A stretch of DNA of 64,000 nt, taken from contig CASHTG010000015.1 in the NCBI GenBank assembly GCA_949357655.1, positions 1,054,001 to 1,118,000 on the forward strand, written 5' to 3'. Below are positions 13,643 to 26,186 of this stretch, piece by piece. Positions within the stretch are counted from its first letter, which is position 1. Every line of letters starts with the position of its first letter. A program made the translations under genes and the position numbers. The notes beneath the pieces were generated by a model. That model searched no databases. It was not told the DNA's origin and worked only from the letters and a program-made list of their open reading frames with translations. This stretch comes from Parascedosporium putredinis. Lineage: Eukaryota > Ascomycota > Sordariomycetes > Microascales > Microascaceae.

Positions 13643-15564
13643 CGCTACTCTGTGCACGGCGGAGAGACTCATAAATGCTACTTCACCCACTTCCAAACTG
13701 AGGCGTCGGAAACGAAACTATCCGGGCAAGTGGCCATGTTAATAGAACAAAACCTGGTCGGGGTATTATGGGCAGGACTTCGTTCTGGCCCCATGACCCT
13801 CCAGAGTGGAGGGGCAAGGAGATGAAGATGCATCGTGAATATGAGGTCAAGACCCAGGAGCTCCCAAACTCCGAGATGCAAGACACGCAAGCTCAACCAG
13901 TTTCCCACCGTCTGTGGCACGCAAAGTAGATCCATCGTAACTGCCGATGCTCCATAGCCCCGAGGACTAGACTCGGTGTGAAGTCCCCTCGAGGACCTCG
14001 AACTCAAGAAGTACATTTGGTCTTCAGAGGAGCCTGTGGCATCACACTACTCCGTGAGAGCCAGTAAATTGAATACTGCCCGGCTTGCGAAGTCTGAGAA
14101 ATCACCACAAGCGATTTCGGGGATCTGAGTGCCAAGCGCCCTCGTCAGTGCGGCAAAAGGCCATCGAGGCGGATCGTCGTGGCAGTCCTTGATATCGGAT
14201 AGGAATCTACGTGTTCCTTGAGTCCAAAGGCCCGCTCTTTGACCAGCCAAGCGAGGCTGGTAGACATAACAAACACTCTGGGCTATGGGCAAAGGTTCCC
14301 GCCTAACAGCTAAGTGAACGTAGCAAAAGAAGGGCCACAAGGAAGTGGTGTGGAATATCCATCTGGCCACCACTGTCCTGTTTCTTACTTCCATGACAAC
14401 GCAGCTTTCGGACAAGAAAAGTATAGGAAGGGGCAATATCAGCAGATATCAAAAAGCCAACATCTTGGCGAGAGTCGGATGAGTCGGGAGGCATGAGCAG
14501 CATACTTGCTAACCACTGAGCTTAACATCTAGGTGTATAAACGCGGCCAATACCATCAAACTCGCCTTCTCTGAGATATCTCAAGCCCCTAGAATCTAAT
14601 GCATCCATCATGCTGCGAAAGGGTTCGAGGAACTAAAGCTGGGCCGGTCTCCCGCCCCCGCCTACTTTTGAGGAACACTCTTGTTTATATCAAGCGTTTG
14701 CGAGTCCGTTTATAGGTTGAAGTGAAGTCACAGGTCACGCAATCAGATAGTACGGGGCCTGGGGCCGCAAGGCTTCCCATCCCACACCTTCTCTCTCAGC
14801 GTTCTATCTTGCGGGGATTGAGCAGATCGAGGGGACACGGCCCCGTCCGAGTCTCAATGAGACGAGTTCAACCCAACCGCATCAGTGAGAAACAGCAGGC
14901 TGAGTTGAGGGAAGAACCTTGCCGCACCCAGGGCAGATACCTCCCCGATATGAGCGAGATGCTTCCGGCGAGTGGCTGTCGCCATGCGCACAACACCGGC
15001 TCGATGGACACTACTTTCAATGAATTACGCGCCTGGCCGCCTGAGCGAACGATGGACTCAGACTCATGGTCCACACTTGAGCGTTCGGTGCCCGTACCTC
15101 TGCAGGGAGCGAAGCAGAGGATTTGGCATGGCATAGAGCCTTCTCCCCGTATGGATCAATGCCTTTTTCCAAGGGAACAAGAGGCTCCGAGGCTCGTAAT
15201 GAGAAAGATCGCAGCGAGAAGAAGAAATCGGTACTACTAGGGCCTCGCTGAGAATGCACGCGCGTGCTCCAATAGGGTTGGACGCGGTGGTTTGACGGAC
15301 TCCCGCGACGAGAGGGAGGTCTAGATCAACGACATTCGGGGATGAGAAGGGCTACCCCAATGGCCGCGGTTTAAATTTATACCAACCCCTCTCGCCGTAA
15401 TAGGTCATTCCGCAAGTCGTTATTCGGGAGGTTCATGGTTATACAGTTCCCGGGACGATTGCCTAACCAACCCATCAAAGCTTTTGACATGTTTATATCC
15501 TTGGCCCCCGAATGATCTATGAATCCCTCTCCCATTTCCTCTGAATGAATATAAATAGATACCC

Positions 15565-15590
15565 AAGAAAGAAAGAAAGAAAGAAAGAAA
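15565..15590. repeat. (GAAA)n microsatellite
   Basis: About six tandem GAAA units in the non-coding DNA downstream of the glucose-6-phosphate dehydrogenase gene. Confidence 0.9.
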
Positions 15591-16015
15591 CAGCCATCCG
15601 TTCAGCCTTGTTTGCTGAGACACCTCTCGACTCCAATAACGAGGCAAATCCAGTCACATAGCGGCGGATGCGTATCGATTTCCCGGTCCCTTTTTGTCAC
15701 AAATTTTATTATTTTGCCGAGGGAAAAAAAAAAAAGAAAACATGACAAAACCCATGTCCAACGCTCCGAGAATCATAAAGCCTCCTGTCCCATCCCCGTG
15801 TGATTGTCTTTTTGTTCTTCTATATCGTCCCAGTCATCACCGTCGGTTGGGAAAGGTTGGTGGTGTTTCGTGTCAATGTAGATTGAGTTATTGTGCGTGT
15901 CCCGTTGACACCGTAGATCGTTCGTTTAGCTACGCGCGCGAGCACCGTCGTTAGTCCAACCCAGAACAGTGTTTTGGTGCGATAATCAATTTGAACCCAC
16001 CAATAACAAAGTCAC

Positions 16016-18279
16016 TTACAACTTGTTAGGAGGGTTGGCCGAGGTCGTGGGCCACTGGTAGCCGGAAGCGTCCGCAAACTTGTATCCGTACGAGGCAGTG
16101 AAGTCATCAAGGACAGCGGGGCCACGAGAGCCTGTAAGAGGAGCAAAATATGGTTAGCAAGGCCGAGACATCCAGGCAACGTCCTCTACATATAGAGATA
16201 TACGACCACTCACCATAGGGATATTCCATCGGGATGATATCTTTGGTGTCATCAAGGTAGTGGAGGAGAGGGGTGAAGATCCTCCAGCTGGCGTCGAGCT
16301 CATCGTCTCGAACAAAGTTCGAGTGGTCGCCCTTGAGTCCATCGAGGATAAGAGACTCGTATGCCTCGGGGATCTTGAGGTCGGAGAATCGTCGGCGATA
16401 AGTGAGATCAAGCTCAGTCACAACAGTCTGCATGCTGAGGCCGGGAAGCTTCGAGTTCATCTTAAGGTAGACACTCTCGTTGGGCTGGATACGAATGACA
16501 AGTTCGTTCCTGGGAATGTCCTTGAAGATGCCCGAAGTAACATCCTTGAACTGAATGCGGATTTCCGTCTTTTGCTCGTTGAGAGCTTTGCCAGCCTTCA
16601 TAATGAAGGGAACGCCGTCCCAGCGCTCATTCTTGATGTAGGCAACGAGCGCGCAGAAAGTAGGGCACCTAGAGTTAGGAGGCACGGTGTCGTCCTCCTT
16701 GTACGAGGGCTTCTGGCCGTCAAGCGATCGTCCGTACTGGCCAATGATGACGTTCTTGGGCTCAATGGCGGGCATGGCGCGGAGAACGCGCACCTTTTCG
16801 TCTCGAATATCCTCCGCGGAGAAGGAGAGAGGCCTCTCCATGGCGAGCAGGGTGAGGACCTGGAGCAAGTGGTTCTGCATGACGTCTCGGATGATGCCAA
16901 ACTCGTCAAAGTATCCTCCACGGCCTTCGGTACCGAAAGGCTCCTTGAAAGTGATCTGCACGTTGTCGATGTGATGCCTATGCCACGTTGCGTCGAAGAA
17001 GGAGTTACCGAATCGGATGATTAGCAAGTTCTTCACCATCTCCTTGCCGAGGTAGTGGTCGATTCGGAAGAGCTCGTCCTCCTTCCAGTCAGGCTCGAGG
17101 CTGGCCTGGAGCTCTCGGGAGCTCTCCAAGTCCTTGCCGAAGGGCTTCTCGACCTAGACAAGTGAAAAATACGTTTAGTTTTAGGCCTCCATCACAGGTT
17201 TGAAAAAGACAGGCGAGAAATACAAGAAAAACTCAAAGAGATAAAGCAGGAAAGGCGGGAAAAGCGGGTTAAAAGAGCAGGGTAGACGGAGGAGAGAAGG
17301 AGACCCAGGGCTATTTTCTCCAGGAAGAGGAACGCGATGGTGTATGACTTACAATGACACGACAGATACCCTTGGTAGGGTAGCAGCAGCGCTTGAGGTG
17401 CTGAGAGACGACGGTGAAGACGCTCGGGGAAGAGCCATGTAGAAAAGACGGTGGGTCTCGGCCCTGCCGCGCTCCAGCTGCTCGATGTGCTCGGTGAGGG
17501 CGTAAAAGGACTCGTCTTGGTCATACTGACCAGAGACGTATGTGCAGAGCTTGCAGAAGTCCTCAAGTTGCTGCTCAACCTCCTGGGTAGGGACCTTCAT
17601 GTAAGACTTGATCCGCCTGAGATACTCTTCATGATCCATCTTGGTTCTCGCATATCCGACGATCTTGATGTCTTTGGGAAGGAACTGGTTGCGGTACTAA
17701 ACGAAAATGCCGAGTTAGTGATGGGCGCCCAAAGGGGATGCGCCGAGGGACCCTGTGGAGGGGAAACGGTTGCGCTTACAAGGCCGAAAAGAGCAGGATA
17801 CTGTATCACACAACTGTTAGCACTCGTGTTTCGTTCTCTTCGCAGCTTCTCTTTGACCTCTCTCGAAGCAAAGATTGCCCGCCAATTCTGGCTTCTGGAG
17901 CTCCAAGCGAGTGAGGGGTGTGCTTCTTACCGTCTTCTTCTTCGCCAGATCACCCGAGGCACCAAGAACAACAATCACGGTGTTGTCCTTGAGCTCCATT
18001 GAGCTGCGAATCGATTGATTAGTTTCATTCTAAAGCCACGAGGAATGCGCCCAGCAGTTGCATGACGAGGTTTCGGGTTCCGTGGCAGCGGCCGAGCTGC
18101 TTTTCTGCGGGCCCAAAACCCAAGAAGAGGAGGCCGGCAAAAAGGGAGGAGGGAAAAGACCAGGCGAAGAGCATGGCCCTAGAAAAGAGCTTGTCTTCCT
18201 TCTTCCTTTGCATTTTCTTCTTGGGGTGAATGGTGGGGTTGAGGCAAACCTACCTGGCAGCGGAGGTGCGACCGGCCAT
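16016..18279 (-). CDS. zwf1: Glucose-6-phosphate 1-dehydrogenase
   Basis: This cytosolic enzyme catalyses the first, NADPH-producing step of the oxidative pentose phosphate pathway (glucose-6-phosphate + NADP+ to 6-phosphogluconolactone). I infer six exons: 18254-18279, 17931-18003, 17780-17800 (21 nt), 17353-17696, 16214-17153 and 16016-16131, giving about 506 residues, the usual fungal length. The NADP-binding motif GASGDLAKKK lies near residue 24. The active-site motif RIDHYLGKE follows the long fourth intron. The C-terminal half is uninterrupted. I chose the upstream ATG at 18277-18279 (context AAAATGGCC) because a 26-nt exon with donor AG|GTAGGT splices in phase to the acceptor at 18004, adding ten residues. 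An internal ATG at 17997-17999 is the alternative start. The frame slips once, at the four-G run 17426-17429, where one extra base restores the conserved reading. I treat this as a sequence error, since the rest of the protein is intact. Confidence 0.97.
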
Positions 18280-21200
18280 TTTGAGAGGAAGCTGAGCGCT
18301 CGGTTGGGCAAAGGTTGGTTACAAGGTGCTTTTCGACAAGTGGGAGATGGTGCTCCGGGTAAGGTGTAAGAGAAGGTGATAACAACAAGGGCAGTCAATG
18401 CCGGAAAGAAAAGATCAAGAGTATTTTTGAATCCCACGTTTCGTGTCTGGGAGGGAATTTTTAGTCGAGTTCGTCAACTGCCGTCTTTTTCTCCCTATTT
18501 CGGCGTGGGAATCGAGAGGATGGATGTATTGGAAGTGGAAAGCTGAGGTGGGAGGAGGTTAGGAAAGGTTGAGAGGAAGTCGGGGTCACCTGGGGGTAGG
18601 AAGGTTACTCGGCAGGTCGACCCAAGGTTTGACGGTTTTAGCACAATGGCGGCAAATTTTATGATCGACAGCAGGTCGGAGCGGCGGTTTAATGTTGGGG
18701 AGCTTCAGATGGTGTCAATGGATTGGCGGCGGTGATGAAGCAGCTCTTGGAGGTACCTGGAGCAAGAGGCAGGACAAGGAGAGACAAGGAGCGGGGCGAG
18801 CAAGGAGGGGATGGCGGGATGGCGGGGGTAGCTTCGTGCGGACGGTTTGCTGCTGGGTACCTCGCGCTGAAGGCGGGGGTTTGAGCTCTCGTTGATATTG
18901 CTCTCAAAAATTTACGTGGATGGCCAAGTACGGCCCTAGGGTCCTTTTCCCGTTTTCCTCAGGTGTCTCTTCCTTCAGTGGTCTTTTTCTTTCTTTTTTT
19001 ATTGTCGGTTCTCTTTCTTCCTTCTTTCTTTTCGGGGTTAGTCTGCAGAGTATCAGGGGACGACGATAGTCAATGGATTCGTGTGGTATTTTCTTCACGT
19101 AACTGGACGAGACACACCACGCCTCACAACCACACCCCAAGCCCAAGGCACGGATGAGGGGTAATAAAGGAGGGACACCAGCTTGTCTTGCCGCACTGGA
19201 TCAATTCTCATCGACAGCCGACACAGCTCGGACTTGAGGCGCGCACAAGGGTGAACAACCGGCATGGGACGCGACGAAGCAATTGGGCATGGGCGGACAC
19301 TGATGAACGTGAGTGGGTTGGGGGGCATGGGGGTTAGGCTGCAGCTACGAATGTGTGAACCAGTCCAGTACTGAGGTCCGGGCGGAGACCGAAAGGAAGG
19401 AAAAAATTATTGTTGCGATGCGTGAGGGTGAGACGGACATGGAAGTGACGGTTGGCGAGCCGGATCCGGATTGGCGAAGACATGGACTAGCCTGGTCACT
19501 TGAACCTCTTGACTCCAACCATTCCCACAATGCATCCGCGAGATGTACTCAGGGATCCGGTTACGGAAACGCAAACAATGAGCACCGTGGGTGGTCTGGT
19601 TGATGGATGCAGGGAAGATTGAGAAGGGGTGCGTGGTGTGGGAGGTACTGAGGTGGAGAGGGTGGGGAGCCCTGGTGGGCTCGATGACAGAACACCGAAC
19701 GGTGCTGGAACGAGAAGCTCTTACAACATGAACGATTCGATCAGCTCAATGTTCCGATATCGATCAACTTTGATCCTGCGCTGGCCACATCACTGGGAGC
19801 ACCAAGCAAGTCCCAGCTGCTGTAGCACTCGTGCTGTCTGCGGGCCCGCTTCATGTCCCTCTTCGCCAGAAAGGGGCGCCTCCCAAGTCCAATTCGTACA
19901 TAAACATCAACATTGAAGCAACGTAGAGGGGCGATGTTCTATTTCCAAAAGAGCTAGTCACATCCAGCGAGCCTGCCCCACCTTCCGGACATATCAATTG
20001 GAAGGCACGACTAAACTCCAGCCCAATTGATACTCGATTGGAAGCGTCAATTGTACACCGAAAGGGGAAAGTGAAAAGAATGGCCTACGAGACGAGGTCG
20101 AAGTAAAGAGAGAGAGAGAGAGATAATAGAGAGGAAGAGAGAGAGAGATGGAAATGGAGCGAGAAAAAAAGAACAAAAGGAAGAGCGAGAAAGAGACGCG
20201 AGGTCCGAAGCCCATATCATCCGGAAGTGGGGTCCATCGGACTTGTTGACCTAGTTTCCTGTGCCCTTGCTGATTGTCAATTCAGGTTGTATTTCAAAGC
20301 ACCCATCAAAAGACAAGTAGCTGGTCTGGTTGCTGTCCACTCTTAAACATGAGATAACATTGATAGACTTGCTAGACCTGTGGAGATGGAAGTGAGGACT
20401 GAGTCACTCCTTGTATTGCACCCAAGTCCAACAAGCCCTAGTCGGACCTACCAAAATTGTCATTCTGGTTTGGTGGATGAGCTCGAAAAGCATTGATCAT
20501 CGGTGTACGTCACATTTCTTGCCGCCAATCTTTTTCTTCATTCGATAGAAGGGTCCTCGGAACATTGAAGCGACGCAGTTTTCTCATCTCCTTCCCCAAA
20601 GCGAGGGTTATCACATAATCACAGCTGATGTCCAAGACCTCAAGCCCACGCTCAACCTCCAAAGGTCACACTACAATGTTCTTTAAGAAAAAGGGTCAAA
20701 ACGAAGAATGAGAAAAATAGACAAGCGATTCATGTACTTGAAAGCTTGAAGGGGGCAAGATATATTGTTACATGGTTCCCGCCCTTCCCTTTATAATAAA
20801 ACCCGATCTTGATACCCTGGTTCAGGAGATTCATGAGCCTGGATTTAGCTTCACACCAGCGTACTCTAAACGGGCAAACCGTTGTCCAACTTTACATACA
20901 TCGTCATTGCATTGCCATGACGGCTACCAACAGCTGCCCCCGCTATCCAGGTTCCACCTGACTCTTCAAGGGCTCTCGACCAGCAGCGGAGACTTCCACC
21001 ATGAGGCGATTGAGGAAGCTAGGCGCGCCAGTCCCATAGGAGAATTGGCCCCTTAGGATCGCACTGCTTTCAAAGGCACGCCGCATGTTCTCAAGCAAAG
21101 GATCGAAGATGGGAGTATCTGGAACCTCGAAACCGACGCTGTGCGAAGGAAGCAGAGTCATTCAATCTAGTGTAGGTCTCCTTCCCACCCCCACCTCAGC

Positions 21201-23263
21201 CTCTTTTTCTTTTTCTTTTTTTCTGGCGGGGGAAGGGGCAGCCATCATCTCATCCTGGACCCCCATTCCACTGTTCTCAACCGTCTATATGGATCACTCA
21301 TCCCACTTCGTACCCCACCCCATTACTTGTCCTAGTTTTCGCCCACGAATGAGCTTTTTTCTCTCCTTTTTCTTTTCTTTTTTCCCTCTCTTCATGTTAG
21401 GATAGAGGGGCGCGCTGATAAGGTGGCAGGCCCGTATGGAGCTTTCGTTGGGTTGAAGACTTGCCCGCTCATCCCCTCCCCTCCATACAAGTACGATACA
21501 CAACCGCCCCTGTCTGGCCTGGAAACACTGAGGATCGGCCCTGGCCCTTTTTGTCGTCGCAGGACTCGTTCCATCGTCGTTTGAAGCACCATTCACCCTC
21601 GTTTCTCCCCTCTGCCCCTCCAGCTTGGGTATGACCATCTTGAGCGTGACCATGCACTGGGGACTTGATGATACGCAAAAAAAAATACTCGAATGGTTGC
21701 ACATGCGGCTTCTAGCTTCTAGTGCTCCCCCAAGCTTCAAGTCTCTTCCATGTTCTGTGCCCCACATTCTGCCCTTCCGGCGTGGCGGACCTATGATCAC
21801 TCATCTCTGCCCAAGCTGCACGCACCTAATACTTGTACCTCAATCCCAGCAGTGCACTAATAAATTGAGCCTGTGTCCGCACTAATAGAAGCGCCCTAAT
21901 AATCTGATGCTGCCCAGGCCCAGCGCAGTTTATCCGTCTAGTGGGGTCGCGTTCGCATGCCACGCACGGAAGACACCGAGAAACTGCCAGTCGAGGAGTG
22001 TCACTTTGTACAGTGCCTCACCAAGCTCGCTCGCCCGCACCGCACAGACCGAACCACGAGCTAGAATTGGCCTCATGACTAGATTCCTGACATTCTTTTG
22101 CAACCAATGCTCCGGGGAAATGGCCCTCGTCCGCCTAGGGTAAGGGCTCGCTCAGAGACTCACCCACTCTTTCTTACCCGGCTAGATTTATCCCGAATCG
22201 GTCGAGGGAGCTAGGAACCCCTCACGCGCTCCAGTCTTTCTCTCCAAACCGCCCGTCGAGAAGAAAAAAAGTACACTGTGCTCCATCAAGCTCCAGCGCT
22301 GGTTGCTTACCGCTCATTGCTCGGCGATTTCGGAGCTGCCAGAAAGTCCAACTCGAAATGGGAACTGCAACCACCAACCCGGCCCGGAGCTACCTGCCTC
22401 TCTGCCGCAAAGTTTGGCGTATTAGTTATCTTTAGCTTGCAGCACTATTTTATCCTTCGCACATTACCCTAATCAACACCAAGCAATCGTCTCCCCCCAT
22501 CTCGCTGCCTCGACCCTGCCCCAACAAAAACCGAAAAACTGAATCCTGACGGGTTTAGTTCACAAATTGCTCGGGTGGGTTAGGCGCTCCGAGCAGCGCA
22601 GCATGGCCGGTGGAGGCACCCGCTCCTTCTCCGCCCTTGAGGGGAAATCCTAGAACCGTCACGTATACTCGTAGGGCCGTCTGCCTCGTGTGAAATGTGG
22701 AGCAGATTGGATGATCTAGCAGGCGGTGATGTAAGAGGACCAACAGATCTCTGTATTTGGGAGCGAGAAACGCTGCTCCGGATCCCAGTGGCCGGGTATT
22801 AGCGGCCGCACAGTTGGTATATGAAAAGATTCCATCCAGGATCGACACTACTCCAGCCGAAACACTATTGGCCGGTGTCTGCGCTGGGACGTAGAGCATG
22901 ACGAGTATAATCTATCGTTCTCGGTTGCTGTTCCTGATCAACAACCCTATTTACACAATCGGGCGCTCCAGCCGTGTCATGTACTAAGCATTTGAACCTA
23001 GCCCTTCTCCTATAAATTCTGGCCCCCATCTCTTGCCGTTGACTTGTACCCGACATGGCCGTAACCGGGGGCGACCAAGCCTGTCAAGCCTCGCAGATAT
23101 CGCCTTGAAATTCAGAATGGCGCGAGGTTCCGCGGCGATACCACCAGCTACAATGAGTTGTGCTGCTCTGCAAATCTAATTCCGCGCGATCCACCGCACC
23201 CATCGGACTGGACCCAACCTCCGTAGCACCGGGAGATTGGAGAAAGCGAGCCAAGTGGTAAGC
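18280..23263. other. Intergenic: G6PD promoter and non-coding DNA
   Basis: About 5 kb between the G6PD 5' end and the stop codon of the CoA-ligase gene. No conserved coding sequence is visible. The first several hundred bases to the right of 18,280 must hold the G6PD promoter, including a CT-rich tract (as read on the - strand) around 18.3-18.5 kb. The rest contains (AG)n repeats near 20.1 kb and polypyrimidine runs near 21.2-21.4 kb. An open stretch at 22,555-22,899 (- strand) has no recognisable domain and I do not call it. Confidence 0.55.
20107..20148. repeat. (AG)n microsatellites
   Basis: Two AG runs separated by a short ATAATAGAGAGGA spacer. Non-coding purine-rich DNA. Confidence 0.85.
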
Positions 23264-25279
23264 TTACAACTTTGCCTTGTCTTTGGCCGCCTCCTCCTCC
23301 TGCTTCACCTGGTCTTTCAGGACCCTACGGAGAATCTTACCCGCTTGGGATTTGGGGATGGCGTCGATGAAACGAACGCCACCCCGCAGCTTCTTGTGCG
23401 GCGCCGTCTGCTTCGCAAGCCAGTCGGTTATTTCCTGGACAAGAGCGTCGTTCTTGGCGATACCCGGTCTCATCACAACGTAGGCCCTGGGCACTTCGGT
23501 CTGTCGCTCCGCATCCCAAACGCCGATTACACAGGAGTCGAGGGTGTCCTCTCGCCCGAGAAGCATTCCCTCGAGCTCGGCAGGCGCGACTTGAAATCCA
23601 TCTGTGCGGGAGAACTTGGTTAGACGCAATGGATATCTTTTCGCGCGAGGGTAGACGCGAGAAGGATAGACTCACTGAATTTGATCAGTTCTTTAACCCT
23701 GTCAGTTACGTAGAAGTTGTCCTTGTCATCGCGATACACGATATCGCCCGTCTTAAAGTAGCCGTCCTCGGTAAAGATTTCCTTGTTTTGTTCCGGCTTG
23801 TTGAGATATCCGCTGAATACGTTGGGTCCTTTCAAAAGAAGTTCCCCGACCTATATTTTGAGTCTGGTTAGCAATCCGTCTCCCTTGGGCACAGGTGGCC
23901 GGGTGCCAAATAAAGGTCATGGAAACTCATACTTCGCCCGCCTTTGTGACCTCGTTGCCCTCGCTGTCGATGATCTTGGCTGTCATGTTGGGGATCAGCT
24001 TGCCAACGGACCCCACAAACTTTCCAAACTCGTCAAGCATCTGGAGGACCGCGGCAGGGCTCGTCTCCGAAAGACCGTAGCCCTGCTTAACGGGGATCTT
24101 CAGCCTTTGCCACAGCTCCTCCACGAGTTCCCTAGTGAGCGGGGCAGCGGCGCAGTTGAGGAACCGAATCGACGACATGTCGTACTTGGACACAAGGGGG
24201 TGCTTCGCCAGCCCGAGTACAATGGGCGGTGGCACGTAGGTGACGGAAATCTTGTGCTCCTGGACAAGCTGACAAAACCGTTCCAGGTCGAATTTGGGCA
24301 TGACGACGGTCTGAATCCCCGCATTCATGCCGCCGAGGATGATGATGGCCAAACCCTAGTGATGCGTGAGAAGTCCGTCGAAGCGAGACGTAGGTCTGAC
24401 CCTCTACGATGGCTAGTGTCACTTACATATATGTGGAAGAAAGGCAATACTCCAAGCTGAACGTCCTTGGCCCAGTTAAGGTATCTGAAATCAAAGTGCT
24501 TGATCTGGGCCATATTTGCGACAACATTGAAGTGTGTCAAAACAACACCTTTGGGGAGGCCAGTCGTTCCCTAAGCCGCAGGCTCGAGTCAGTGAGTGAC
24601 ATACGGTAGTCGGCACCAAGGCAAGAATCCGGGAACGCATACCGAACTATACACGATAAAGGCAAGGTCCTTGACAGGATCTATCTTTGTCCTCTTTGGA
24701 GTGAAGAGGAGATTCTGGTCTGTGATTTGCGTCCAGTGCTTGAAGTGGTTCGTCTCATCTCGCGTATCGCCGATGAGGATGATGCGATTCTCGGGGATTC
24801 CCACTGCGGCAGCGGCCTCTCTCGCAATGGGCAGCATCGGCAGTTGTGTCGCGATAGCGGAGGCTTTGGAATCCTTGAGCTGGTGGGCTAGCTCACCCGC
24901 GGTATACAGAGGGTTGGCCGGGCAGATGATGCCCCCGGCCCAGTGGGTCCCGAGCATCACAACAGGCGTGTCAATGCTATTTGGCGCGTAAAGCGCCAGG
25001 ATGTCCCCTTTTGCCAGTTCCATTGACTCTTTAGGCCCTTTCCGAATTCTGCGGTAAGACTCTTCAGCTGACCAAAGGTATAGGAACGCTTGGTTTCGCT
25101 GTCGGTCAAGAGAACTAGGAAATCAGCTCTGTCAGTAAGAGGCCTGGGCGCGGATGAGAATAAAAGAACGCGTGCGTACCATGGTCGGGTCCGAACTCGA
25201 TATCCTGACGTTCGTAAAGGAAGCTCCAGAGATCGATATGCGGGAGCGGCACGTCTGGGTACGGAGACGTCAACGGCAT
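23264..25279 (-). CDS. 4-coumarate-CoA ligase-like acyl/aryl-CoA synthetase, peroxisomal
   Basis: ANL-superfamily adenylating enzyme that joins a carboxylic acid to coenzyme A via an acyl-AMP intermediate. Six exons: 25180-25279, 24643-25114, 24427-24570, 23933-24355, 23676-23850 and 23264-23601, giving about 550 residues. Visible motifs, in order, are the phosphate-binding loop SSGTTGLPKG (its codons split across an intron at SS|GTTG), GYGLSETSPA, YFKTGD, GFQVAPAELEG and the C-terminal lysine motif PKSQAGKILRR. The protein ends in AKL, a canonical PTS1 peroxisomal signal, which suggests a role in fatty-acid or phenylpropanoid side-chain oxidation. The acid cannot be read from the sequence. 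Plant-type lignin biosynthesis is not implied. All splice phases fit, except that one base is missing near 25029. With it restored the second exon is exactly in phase. Other members of the family (for example phenylacetate- or fatty-acid-CoA ligases) are possible. Confidence 0.92.
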
Positions 25280-26186
25280 GATGACGAGAATGAAGCGCCT
25301 TGGGCGTCGCGAACGATCAGGTGCGCTCGAGGTATTATATCAAGGAAATAAGGCGATGGCGTTCCTCCAGATCACGAAGAGAACTTTTGATTATTATGTG
25401 CAAGAGGGAGTCAGATTACGGGGGTCAGGTTCTACGAGTACGAGAAGTGGCGAGAAGGGTCGGGGTGGTTGAAATCAAGGGAGGCATGCCAACCTTAAAG
25501 GTCACGGGCAGGATTGGCGGGTGGCTAGATGCGGTTAGGGGCAATCTGGAGAAGTTGGGGAAAAGCTGGGGTATCACAGGATCCTCGGCCCTTGGCGCTT
25601 GCTTGTGGACCATCAATTTTTGCTCAGTTGGGGTAGTTCCCCGATGTCAAGGTTCGCTTACTAGCCGTGAGCGAATTGAATGTTCGGGCCAGGTAGCCTT
25701 ATTGATGCTAGTATCTGGCTCTGGGCAGTCGTCAACTCTGCTTGAACCCCTAATGGTGGTGGGTGGTGCTTTGATAGCAGTTCGGGCGGAGCCGCTACTG
25801 TCATTAGAAAGAGGGGAATGGGGAAAGGGGAAAGGGGAAAGGGGGGACGACATCAAAGGATGATGCTACTCTAGTCTGCCGGTGCCTATGAAATGTCTTA
25901 AGCCTACGAGCTAATCATAAAATGAAGCTTGGTGGTTGTTGAGATGCCTCGGCTGAGGAGCTTTGGAACTATCCACCTTGAGATGCTTGTGGGTGATTTC
26001 AGCAACAATACATCAATCATTATCAGGTATGAAGTTGGTATGTTCTAATTTAGCGGTCTCAGCCGCAATGCTCATTGACGGGTCCTCCAGTAATATACAT
26101 TAGCGCGTCTCGCTCTCCCGCCTCATGGTACATGTACAGCGAATTCTCCAGTGATGCCTCGCGGCAGTCCGTTTCCCCTGCGCTCT
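25280..26186. promoter_or_regulatory. Intergenic: CoA-ligase promoter and ATP11 3' region
   Basis: About 0.9 kb between two genes transcribed leftward. It must contain the promoter of the CoA-ligase gene (right of 25,279) and the ATP11 3' UTR (left of 26,187). A GGGGAAA tandem repeat lies at 25,819-25,846 and a TACATGTA palindrome at 26,129-26,136. A + strand open stretch at 25.3-25.86 kb has no recognisable content and is not called. Confidence 0.5.
25819..25846. repeat. (GGGGAAA)n microsatellite
   Basis: Four tandem heptamer units, G-rich on the + strand, upstream of the CoA-ligase gene. Confidence 0.8.

Larger units (their letters stand above)
1..16015. other. Gene-poor stretch, no supportable gene
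   Basis: I read all six frames and found no conserved domain, no chain of exons with convincing splice sites and no transposase or polymerase motif. The longest open stretches (at about 7.36-7.92, 12.15-12.68, 14.05-14.44 and 14.72-15.24 kb) overlap one another on both strands, mostly begin at non-ATG codons and have low-complexity or composition-driven sequence. The stretch holds several microsatellites, listed separately, and a concentration of the palindromes TCAATTGA and TACATGTA. Base composition looks like that of the other intergenic DNA, so I see no sign of an AT-rich RIP-mutated island. Roughly the last 0.3 kb probably includes the 3' UTR of the glucose-6-phosphate dehydrogenase gene, which is transcribed leftward. 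Single-exon or lineage-specific genes hidden by frame errors cannot be excluded. Confidence 0.6.

Noticed and set aside
14047..14436. 129-codon open frame on the - strand
   Set aside because: No recognisable family and no neighbouring exon in a compatible phase. It remains a weak candidate only.
14722..15240. 172-codon open frame on the + strand
   Set aside because: Begins at GTG, not ATG, and has no recognisable content.
16260..17024. 254-codon open frame on the + strand opposite G6PD
   Set aside because: Shadow of the conserved G6PD exon on the other strand.
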